64,000 nt of DNA. It comes from Duganella zoogloeoides. Lineage in GTDB: Bacteria > Pseudomonadota > Gammaproteobacteria > Burkholderiales > Burkholderiaceae_D. Shown piece after piece: positions 16,954 through 25,400 of this stretch (the first letter of the stretch is position 1; each line of letters starts with the position of its first letter). Where the stretch lies: assembly GCF_034479515.1 (NCBI RefSeq), contig NZ_CP140152.1:3038001-3102000 (forward strand), in the 5' to 3' direction. A program made the position numbers and the translations under genes. A model generated the notes under the pieces. That model saw only the letters and a program-made list of their open reading frames with translations. It did no database searches and was not told the origin of the DNA.

Positions 16954-19140
16954 TTGTTAGACAGCTTTCCGGTACGCGCCCTGCGCGCCGCCCTCGACCA
17001 GGGCGACCTGGACCTGCACGGCTGGCGCGCCCGGCTGCTGGACGGCCTGTGCAGCGCTGCTTTCTGGCTAGGTTTGCTGGTGATGCTGCCCAGCCTGTGG
17101 GGCGGCGCCAGGCAGGGCCACTGGATGCTGGTCGTGGCCGACATCGTTGCCGTCACCGGCATGGCCGTGCTCAATTTCCGGCGCGGGCTGTCCTACCGCT
17201 GGCGCGCCGGCGCGCTGCTGGCGATCGCCTACCTGATTGCGGTGGCAGTGCTGTTTTCCATCGGCCCGCTGTCGCAGATTTACCTGATGGCAGTGCCGGT
17301 GCTGTGCACGGTGCTGATCGGCAGCCGGGCAGCCTTCTGCGCCTTGCTGTGGTGCAGCGCCACCTTGCTCGTGGCGGGCGTGGCCGGCGGCATCGAAACC
17401 GGCGTGGCCGTCCTGGTGATCAGCCCGCTGGCGCACTGGATCCTGCTCACAATTAATTTCTTGCTGGTCGCCGCCGTGCTGACCATTTCCTGCACCTACC
17501 TGTTGCACGGGCTCGACGGCGCATTGGCGCGCCAGCGTGCCCACATCCTCGCCCTGCAGCAGCGCGAAACCGCCCTGCAGGCCTCGCAAGTGCGCCAGGC
17601 CGAGTCGCTGGCTGCGCAGCGGGCGGCCGAAGTCTCGAACCAGCTTAAAAGCGATTTCCTGGCCATGATCAGCCACGAGATCCGCACCCCGCTGGGCGGG
17701 GTGATCGGCATGCTGCGCTCGGCGCTGAAGGACGCGGGACTGCCGTCTGACACCGTCGGAAAGCTGCGCGTCGGCCTCAGCAACGCCGAAGTACTGCTGC
17801 AAATCATCAATGACATCCTTGATTTCTCGCGCCTGGAAGCGGGCAAGATGCCGCTTGAAACGCTCGACTTCGACCTGCCGGCCCTGCTGCACGACGTGGT
17901 GGACCTGCTGGCCGACCGTGCCGAGGCCAAGGGCATTTCGCTGATTGCCGATCTCGACCCTGGCTTGCCCGCCTGGTGGCGCGGCGACCCGACGCGGGTG
18001 CGCCAGATCGTGGTCAACCTGGTGGGCAACGGCATCAAGTTCACCGACCATGGCGAAGTGCGCCTGGGCGCCGCCGCCGACAGCGACGGGATAGTGCTCA
18101 GCGTGCGCGACAGCGGCATCGGCATTGCCGCCGACGCTCTCGACCGCCTGTTCCAGAAGTTCGCGCAAGCGGACGCCGGCACTGCCCGCAAGTACGGCGG
18201 CACCGGCCTGGGCCTGGCGATCTGCAAGAATATCGCCGCCGCCATGGGCGGCCGCATCGAAGCCGGCAGCGAGCCCGGCGTGGGCAGCGTGTTCCGCGTC
18301 TATCTGCCGCTGGCGCCCGGCACACCGGCGCCACAATCGGCCGTCGCGCCACGCGAGCCGCATGGCGCCCGCCTGGCGGTACTGTGCGCCGAAGACGGCA
18401 GCACCAACCAGATCATCCTGCGCGAATTGCTGGGCGAAATGGGCCATGCCATCACCATCGCCGAAGACGGCGTGGCAGCGCTGGAGCAACTGGCCGCGCG
18501 CGATTACGACCTGGTGATCATGGACGGGCGCATGCCGCGCATGGACGGCATTGCCGCGCTGCGGCGCCTGCGCGCCGGCATGGACGGCGTGCGCGACCCG
18601 CAAGTACCGGTGATCGCGCTGACAGCCAACGCCACGGTGGAAGAACGCCGGAGCTTCCTGGCGGCGGGCGCCAACGGCTTTCTGGCCAAGCCGGTGGACG
18701 AGGCCGACCTGCACGCCGAAATCGCGCGCCAGTTGATGGCGTTACAGGCCCTCGGCAAGCCCCTGGCCGGCGCACAAACCGCAACCGACCCGCGCCGTCA
18801 ACTGGACACGATGTTCGGCGTGGCCGACCTGGCGCCGGCCGACGACACCTTGCAGCGCGCCTTGCGCGCCGCGTTCCAGACCGAAGGCCCGCGCCTGTTG
18901 CAGATCATCGGGCAGGGCCTGGCACAAGGCGATACGGCCGCAGTGGCGCTGGCCGCCCACAGCCTGCGCGGTGCGGCCGCCTTCCTGGGCGCCGCCGCGC
19001 TATCGCAACGTTGCCACCGGATCGAACAACTCGCCGATGCAGGTGCAACGGAGGCCATAGGTCAGCACCTGGCGGCGCTGCGGCAGGAGCTTGGGCAAGC
19101 GCTGGCGGACATAGCCGTTACCGGCCACGCGCCACGGTGA
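16954..19140 (+). CDS. Hybrid sensor histidine kinase with REC and HPt domains
   Basis: 728 residues. Order: N-terminal membrane block of about six helices (~30-185, no large periplasmic loop), coiled-coil linker (~190-230), HisKA with phospho-accepting H241 (MISHEIRTPLGG), HATPase (N-box NLVGNGIKF, G-boxes DSGIGIA and GGTGLGLAI), REC domain with D524 (VIMDGRMPRMDG) and K579, and HPt with H669 (LAAHSLRGAAAFLG). It is a complete phosphorelay in one chain; no response regulator with an output domain is adjacent. The start is a TTG (16954); the only upstream in-frame codons before a stop are non-start codons. Confidence 0.9.
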   Translation: MLDSFPVRALRAALDQGDLDLHGWRARLLDGLCSAAFWLGLLVMLPSLWGGARQGHWMLVVADIVAVTGMAVLNFRRGLSYRWRAGALLAIAYLIAVAVLFSIGPLSQIYLMAVPVLCTVLIGSRAAFCALLWCSATLLVAGVAGGIETGVAVLVISPLAHWILLTINFLLVAAVLTISCTYLLHGLDGALARQRAHILALQQRETALQASQVRQAESLAAQRAAEVSNQLKSDFLAMISHEIRTPLGGVIGMLRSALKDAGLPSDTVGKLRVGLSNAEVLLQIINDILDFSRLEAGKMPLETLDFDLPALLHDVVDLLADRAEAKGISLIADLDPGLPAWWRGDPTRVRQIVVNLVGNGIKFTDHGEVRLGAAADSDGIVLSVRDSGIGIAADALDRLFQKFAQADAGTARKYGGTGLGLAICKNIAAAMGGRIEAGSEPGVGSVFRVYLPLAPGTPAPQSAVAPREPHGARLAVLCAEDGSTNQIILRELLGEMGHAITIAEDGVAALEQLAARDYDLVIMDGRMPRMDGIAALRRLRAGMDGVRDPQVPVIALTANATVEERRSFLAAGANGFLAKPVDEADLHAEIARQLMALQALGKPLAGAQTATDPRRQLDTMFGVADLAPADDTLQRALRAAFQTEGPRLLQIIGQGLAQGDTAAVALAAHSLRGAAAFLGAAALSQRCHRIEQLADAGATEAIGQHLAALRQELGQALADIAVTGHAPR

Positions 19141-19211
19141 CAAAGCGCGCATTTTTGCGCCATGCCGATATGCTAATCTTGCTGATTACTTTTTTTCAAC
19201 AAGGACTTTCC

Positions 19212-19634
19212 ATGCGCCACCTGGCCCCGCTGTTCATCGTCGCTTCTGCCCTGCTCTGCGCGCCAGTGCACGCCGACAATACCGGCGCGGTATCCAAAGC
19301 GAAAAACGCGGCGGAGCAATGGCTGGCTTCAGCCGATGCCGGCCAGTACGACAAGAACTGGGAGGAAAGTGCCAGCGCCTTCAAGAAGGCTGTCACCAAG
19401 GCGCAGTGGGAAAACAGTCTGAAGTCGGTACGCGGCCCGCTCGGCCCGCTGAAAAGCCGCACCCTCGCCGCCGCCGACTACACCCAGAGCCTGCCCGGCG
19501 CCCCCAAGGGTGAATACGTGGTGATCCGGTACACCAGCGAGTACGCCAACAAGGCCGGCGTGGTCGAGACCGTCACGCCGATGCTGGACGCTGACGGCAC
19601 CTGGCGTGTATCGGGCTATTTCGTCAAGCGGTAA
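19212..19634 (+). CDS. DUF4019-family secreted protein
   Basis: 140 residues with signal peptide (HLAPLFIVASALLCAPVHA). Mature part: AKNAAEQWLASADAGQYDKNWEES, then WENSLKSVRGPLGPLKSR and YTQSLPGAPKGEYVVIRY, the pattern of DUF4019 proteins, small periplasmic alpha+beta proteins related to NTF2-like folds. Function unknown. SD AAGGA 7 bp before the ATG. Its stop abuts the stop of the convergent MscS gene with no gap. Confidence 0.75.
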   Translation: MRHLAPLFIVASALLCAPVHADNTGAVSKAKNAAEQWLASADAGQYDKNWEESASAFKKAVTKAQWENSLKSVRGPLGPLKSRTLAAADYTQSLPGAPKGEYVVIRYTSEYANKAGVVETVTPMLDADGTWRVSGYFVKR

Positions 19635-21248
19635 TCAGGGACGCACCAGCACCGGCACGTCGTCGCCCTCTTCCGGGTTCTTGCTCAGATACACCACGGT
19701 CTGGGTCGGGAAAGCCAGCTCGATGCCGGCTGCTTCAAGCTGCTCGTAGATGTTCAGCAGCAGCTCCTCGCGGATAATGACCTGGGTATCGAATTCCTTC
19801 ACGTTGATGTAGGAAAAAACTTCAATATTGAACGAGCGGTCGCTGATATTGCCCAGGCGCGCGCGGCCGCCTTCGGCCATGTTCACATTACCGGAAATGA
19901 TCTGCTGCACGATCGATATCGCCTCGCGCAGCTTGGCCGACGGCGTGCTGTAGGCAATCGCGATGATCGGGTTGAACAGGAACCGGTCGCGGTCGGCGTA
20001 ATTCTCGATCTGGCGCGCCGACAGGTCGCCGTTGGGGACCGTCACCACGGTGCGCTCGCCGGTGCGGATGCGGGTGGAACGGATGCCCACGTCTTCCACC
20101 GTGCCGACCACGTCGCCCACCTTGACGAAGTCGCCCACCTGCAGCGGCCGGTCGGCGATCAGGGTGACGCTGCCCACCAGGTTTTCCACGGTCTTCTGGG
20201 CGCCCAGCGCCAGCGCGATACCGCCGATACCGAGCGCGGCGATCCCGGTCGTGACGTCGATGCCGAAGGTGTCGAGGATGGCGATGACGGAAAACGCCAG
20301 CAGCAGGAATTTCACGGCGCGCCGCACCAGGATGATCACGGACACCACTTGCCTGCGCTGGTGGCGCTGCATGCGCGTAATGGCCAGGTCGGCGATGCCA
20401 TCGACCAGCCGCAGGCTGAACCACACCACCGCGATGGCGGTAACGATGCCGGTGTAGCGCAGCAAGGTCTGGCGCGCCACGATCGACACCGGCAACTGGT
20501 CGGCCCAGTTATAGAACACGAACACGCCCACGAGCAGGCTGAACGGCGGCAGCGCTGCCTCGAAGAAGCGGAACGGGCTGCTGGCTGCCGGATCGGACAG
20601 CAAGCGGCGGGTGCCGACCACCAGTACCACCGAGAGCAGCCACAAGCCGCCGAAAATCGCCACGCCCAGGCCCAGCAGCGTGGCCCAGTCCTTGAGCGGC
20701 GCACCGCCGATGAGCACCTCGTTTTCCGCCGGGGCGGCCGGAACCGGCACGCGGCGGGCCGCCGCCGAGATCTGGCTCAGCGTCTCTTTCGAGATGCGCC
20801 AGATCCTGGGCTCGCCGTCGGCGCTGCGCGTCATCACGATCGGGATTTTCTTTTCCTGCAGGGTGACTTCACCGATGTCTTCCTTGTCGGCATCGAGCTC
20901 GTCGTCGAGCTTGCCGGTCTCCTGGTTCGACAGCGCCGCAAACGGCTTGAGCGAACCGCTGTCGTCGAGCATGGCGTGGAAGGTGCGGGCCTGGGTGGCG
21001 ACCGCCAGTTGCTGGCGGTTGTTGGCCGGATCGGGCACATCGAAGTACTGGGCGGCCCGGTCATAGTCGAGCTCGGCCAAGGCGCCGATCAGGCCGGCCA
21101 CGGCCGAACGCGGCGTTTCGCGGCCCAGGTTGTCGGTGGGGGTTTCCGCCGCCGGCGCTGGCGCCTTGGGCGCAGCGGCCATGGCTGCGGGCATGCTCAT
21201 GGCCAGCATCAGGCACAGCAGGATAGATTGGAAGAATCGCTTGGGCAA
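19635..21248 (-). CDS. MscS-family mechanosensitive ion channel with periplasmic domain
   Basis: About 537 residues. A signal-like helix (PKRFFQSILLCLMLAMSMPA) is followed by a ~130-residue periplasmic region, about four to five membrane helices, and the MscS core: pore helix TGIAALGIGGIALALGAQKTVENLVGS, then beta domain DRPLQVGDFVKVGDVVGTVED and the C-terminal alpha/beta vestibule. It releases solutes on hypo-osmotic shock. Start uncertain: TTG 21246-21248 has AAGAGG upstream and opens the signal peptide; ATG 21284 and TTG 21302 are in frame but give an odd polar leader and lack SD sequences. Confidence 0.85.
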   Translation of the reverse strand: MPKRFFQSILLCLMLAMSMPAAMAAAPKAPAPAAETPTDNLGRETPRSAVAGLIGALAELDYDRAAQYFDVPDPANNRQQLAVATQARTFHAMLDDSGSLKPFAALSNQETGKLDDELDADKEDIGEVTLQEKKIPIVMTRSADGEPRIWRISKETLSQISAAARRVPVPAAPAENEVLIGGAPLKDWATLLGLGVAIFGGLWLLSVVLVVGTRRLLSDPAASSPFRFFEAALPPFSLLVGVFVFYNWADQLPVSIVARQTLLRYTGIVTAIAVVWFSLRLVDGIADLAITRMQRHQRRQVVSVIILVRRAVKFLLLAFSVIAILDTFGIDVTTGIAALGIGGIALALGAQKTVENLVGSVTLIADRPLQVGDFVKVGDVVGTVEDVGIRSTRIRTGERTVVTVPNGDLSARQIENYADRDRFLFNPIIAIAYSTPSAKLREAISIVQQIISGNVNMAEGGRARLGNISDRSFNIEVFSYINVKEFDTQVIIREELLLNIYEQLEAAGIELAFPTQTVVYLSKNPEEGDDVPVLVRP

Positions 21249-21368
21249 ATGAACCTCTTTGCTGAGTGAAGACCGCAACAGCATGCTGCGGTTGGGCTGC
21301 AAAGTCTAGCATCCAGGCCGCCTCACCTACGCACTGTTGACAAGAATCCACTCCGGCTTTATTCATGT

Positions 21369-21416
21369 CGATCATCATAACAATCGTTGACAAGCGCTAT
21401 GATGACGATCATCATA
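21369..21416 (+). promoter_or_regulatory. Promoter/operator region of the aldo/keto reductase
   Basis: An 11-bp direct repeat CGATCATCATA occurs at 21369-21379 and 21406-21416; the second copy is the right half of a dyad TATGATG-ACGAT-CATCATA (21398-21416). A consensus -35 TTGACA lies between them at 21387-21392, followed by A/T-rich CATATAAAT as a poor -10. The layout suggests a regulator overlapping the promoter. AKR genes are often controlled by TetR or LysR types, but none is adjacent. Confidence 0.4.
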
Positions 21417-21448
21417 TAAATCCCTGACCGCATACTTTGGAGAGCACG

Positions 21449-22456
21449 ATGAAATACAGCGCATTCGGCACGACCGGCTTGATGATTTCCCAGGTCGCCC
21501 TCGGCACGGCCAATTTCGGCACCGGCTGGGGTCATGGCGCCGATGCCGGCGCCAGCGCCGCCGTCTTCAACGCCTATGCCGAAGCCGGCGGCAATTTCAT
21601 CGACACGGCCGACATCTACCAGTTCGGCCAGTCCGAAACATTGCTGGGCACCCTGCTGCAAGGCCGGCGCGAGGATTTCCTGCTGGCCACCAAGTACACC
21701 AATGGCGCCGTGCCCAATGCCAACCGCCTGGTGACCGGCAATAGCCGCAAGGCCATGGTGGCGTCGGTGGAAGCGAGCCTGAAACGCCTCAACACCGACC
21801 GCATCGACCTGTTCTGGGCCCACCACCCCGACGCCGACACGCCGCTGGACGAACTCGTGCGCGGCTTCGACGACCTGGCCCGCGCCGGCAAGATCCTGTA
21901 CGCGGGCCTGTCGAACTTCCCGGCCTGGCGCCTGGCCCGCGCCGCCACCGTGGCCGAGCTGACCCGCGCGGTGCCGATCGCCGCCGCCCAGTTCGAACAC
22001 AGCCTGGTCCACCGCCAGCCCGAAGCGGACCTGCTGCCTGCCGCGCATGCGCTCGGATTGGGCGTGGTCACGTGGTCGCCGCTGGGCGGTGGCATGTTGA
22101 CCGGCAAATACCGGCAAGGGCAAACGGGACGCGCGGAGGCGTTGGGCGGCAAGGTATTCCAGGCCGAAGACTCGGCCCAGCGCAGCCGCATTCTCGATAC
22201 CGTGATCGCGGTCGCAGAAGAACTGGGCGCCACGCCGGGCCAGGTAGCCATCGCCTGGGCCGGCACCCATGGCGCGGTGCCGATCCTCGGACCGCGTTCG
22301 GTTGAACAGTTGGCGGACAACCTGGGCGCAGTGGCGCTGGTGTTGACGGCCGAGCAGATCGCCCGGCTCGATACGGCAAGCAGCCTGGATCCGGCCGCCC
22401 CGCCGCGCCTGCCGGTAGCCTGGGCCGAGGGCAAGCCGGTGCGGCCGGTGGCCTAA
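21449..22456 (+). CDS. Aldo/keto reductase
   Basis: 335 residues, TIM-barrel NADPH-dependent oxidoreductase. Visible: MKYSAFGTTGLMISQVALGTANFG, catalytic Asp in FIDTADIYQFGQSE with Tyr at the usual +5 position, Lys in LLATKY, His in FWAHHPD, and C-terminal nucleotide loop ILGPRSVEQLADN. It is of the AKR class related to YajO/Tas-like reductases; substrate unknown. SD TTGGAGAG precedes the ATG. It converges with the large helicase with a 4-bp stop overlap. Confidence 0.88.
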   Translation: MKYSAFGTTGLMISQVALGTANFGTGWGHGADAGASAAVFNAYAEAGGNFIDTADIYQFGQSETLLGTLLQGRREDFLLATKYTNGAVPNANRLVTGNSRKAMVASVEASLKRLNTDRIDLFWAHHPDADTPLDELVRGFDDLARAGKILYAGLSNFPAWRLARAATVAELTRAVPIAAAQFEHSLVHRQPEADLLPAAHALGLGVVTWSPLGGGMLTGKYRQGQTGRAEALGGKVFQAEDSAQRSRILDTVIAVAEELGATPGQVAIAWAGTHGAVPILGPRSVEQLADNLGAVALVLTAEQIARLDTASSLDPAAPPRLPVAWAEGKPVRPVA

Positions 22457-25400
22457 GGCCCGACCACCTCGCTGCGCTGCTGCCGGCTGGTTTCCAGCAG
22501 TCGCTCCAGTTCGGTGTGCACCTGGTCCAGCGTCCCCGCCCGGTCGATCCACCAGTCGGTGGACCAGATCCGCAGTATTTCCCAGCCCAGTCCGCGCAGC
22601 ACCTGTTCGCGCAGCAGGTCGCGGTCGCGGGCCGTGGCTGAGCGGTGGTAGGTGGCGCCGTCGCATTCCACGCCGCACAAATAGACACCGGGCGCATCGG
22701 GGTGGACGATGGCCAGGTCCACCCGGAACGACGACGCGCCGATCTGCGTGTGCACCTGCCAGCCGCGCGCAGTGAGCGCGCTGGCCACCGCTGCCTCGAA
22801 CGGGCTGTCGAAACCGCCGAGGCTGCCCTTGGTGGCTTCGGCCAGCGCGCGCGGGCCGCGTTCGGCAAATGCCAGGAAGTGCTTGAGATCGCGCACTCCG
22901 GCCGCCTGGGTGCGCGACAGGTCGAACTGTTCCGCCTTCAGGCTGGAGAACACCCGCAACTCGCAGCGCGCACGGGTGATGGCCACGTTCAGGCGGCGCT
23001 CGCCGCCATCGCGGTTCATCGGGCCGAAATTCATCGAGACGCCGCCGCCCTGGTCGGGACCGTAGGTAACCGAGAAATAAATGATGTCGCGCTCGTCGCC
23101 CTGCACCGATTCCAGGTTCTTGACGAACAGCGGCTCCGGTTCCGATTCGAGGAAATACGGTTCCAGCGCCGGGTCCTTGCGCCGTTCCTCGTCGAGCAAG
23201 TCTTCGATCAGGTGCATCTGCTCGGTATTGAAGGTGACCACGCCGATGGTGAGCCTTGACTCGCGGAAGCCGGGCGCCTTGAGCTTGGCGACGATGTCCG
23301 CGACCAGCGCTTTGGCCTCCAGCTGGTTGATGCGCGCCCCGCCCTTGTCGTACACGCCGGCCACGTGGTGGAAACTGACCGCCTTGTCTTCGGCCACCGG
23401 CGACGGGAACGTCACCAGGGCGCCACCGTAGTAGCGGTGGTTGGAAAACGCGATCAGCGATTCGTTGCGGCTGCGGTAGTGCCACGACAGGTTCATGGTG
23501 GGCAGGTTGGCGCCCATGCATTCGTCGAGGATGCTTTCCAGGTCGATTTCGACGTCCTCGTCGTCTTCGGAGGCATCGGCGCGGTCGAAGAACGACGTTG
23601 GTGGTAACTGCTTGGGGTCGCCCACCATCACTACCTGCTTGCCGCGCGCCATGGCGCCGATGGCATCCCATACCGGGATTTGCGATGCTTCATCGAATAC
23701 CACCAGGTCGAAGGCGCTGGTGTCGGCCGCCAGGTACTGGGCAATCGACAACGGGCTCATCAACAAGCATGGCGCCAGCCTGGCCAGCGCGGTCGGGATG
23801 CTGTGCATCAGTTCGCGCAGCGGCATGTGCTGCTTTTTCTTGCCGATTTCGTGGCGCAGCACACCCCATTCGGAATTGCGGGTGACTTCGTCGGCGCGCG
23901 GCATGCCGGCGCACAGCTGTGCCAGCACCCAGGCGCGGGTGACGTCGGTGAACTGGCGGTCAAGCGCGCGGAAGTCGCCGATGCGCTTTTCGTGCTCGGC
24001 CGAAACAAAGTTACGGATCACATCCTCTTTGTCCACCGCGCGGTTGAGCCACCAGCGGCTGTAGTTGATCTCGAACGTGCGCAGCGCCTGTGCCGGGGCC
24101 ACCAGTCCGGTTTCAAGGGCGCCCACCAGCGGCCCCAGCGCTTGTGACTGCGCTTCGGCGCGCACCTTGCGCCAGGCGCACCACGACTTCAGGCGCGGCT
24201 CGGCCGCCATGATGCGGGCGCAACGCGCGGCCAGGTCGCTGAGCGCCAGCTCGTCGAACTGCATCGCCACGCCCACGCTGAACATGCCGGCCTGCGCCAG
24301 GTGCTCCAGTGCGGCCTGCAGGGTGCCAATGGCAGCCAGGTAGCGGTTGCCGGCAGTGACGACCGCCCCATCCGGCGCCAGTTGCGTATTGCCGTCGCCC
24401 ACCAGCATGTCGAATGCCTGGCGCAGCACGGCGGCGTCGTCTTCGCTCTCGGCCAGGTCGGCAATCGCGTTCGAGACTGCCGCCTCGAACGCCAGCACGC
24501 GAGCCACGGTTGCCTCGCTGTTATCCAGCTCGGTCCAGGCATCGTCGATGGCGGCGCGCAGCTCGCGCATGCGCACCAGCAGGCCGAGATCCCTGGCGAG
24601 GTCCGGATCGGCGTCGCCTGAGATGCAGTCCGCCAGCGTTTTGGTCAGCTGGCGCTTACGATTCCACGACAGCGGCCAGATGCTGGCTTCGGCGTCGTTC
24701 CACGCGCGGTGCAGTTGCCGTACGTCGAGTTGTTCTATCCGCTGGTCGTAATGCACGGACAAGGCGCCCTCGCAGGACTTGAGTTCGTCCAGCAGTTGCA
24801 ATCCCCGCTCGAGTTCGGCCACGATGTCGGCCGCCCACGGTTTGCCCAGCGCGCTCAGCAACGCCACGCGCTCGGTCAGCAGCACCTGCGCCTTGCGGCT
24901 GCGGGCGATGATCGCTTGCAGCCAGGCGGGGCCGCTGCGGGATGTCGAACCGCGTGCTTGCGGGGACGCTTGGGTACCGAGCGCCATCGCTGGCATCGTT
25001 GCATGCGCGGCGCCAGCCGGCTGAGACGCTTGGGAAAACGCCGCCATCGCCTGCCGCAAGCGTCCAAGCGCCGCGCGTGCATCCGGCAAAAACACAAAAC
25101 TCCACTGGTGACCAAATGCCTGCGGCAGCACCTGCACCAGGTCGGCAAGCGCCGATCTGGCGCGGCGGCCGGTCGGCAAGCCTGCCAGGCCGGTGGCATT
25201 TTCCACCTGAGACAGCGCTTGTTGCACGGCGTCGGCTGCGGTTGCCGTGGCGCGCACGGCGCCGATCAGGGTCTGCTGCCACGACGGCGTCCACTCGGTC
25301 TGGCCGATCGCCATCAGCGGGCCGCCCTGCAAATGCTGCTGGCCCACGGCTGCGGCGTTGACCTTGAGGCGTTCGGTCAGTTCGCGCAGGACGTCGAGCT

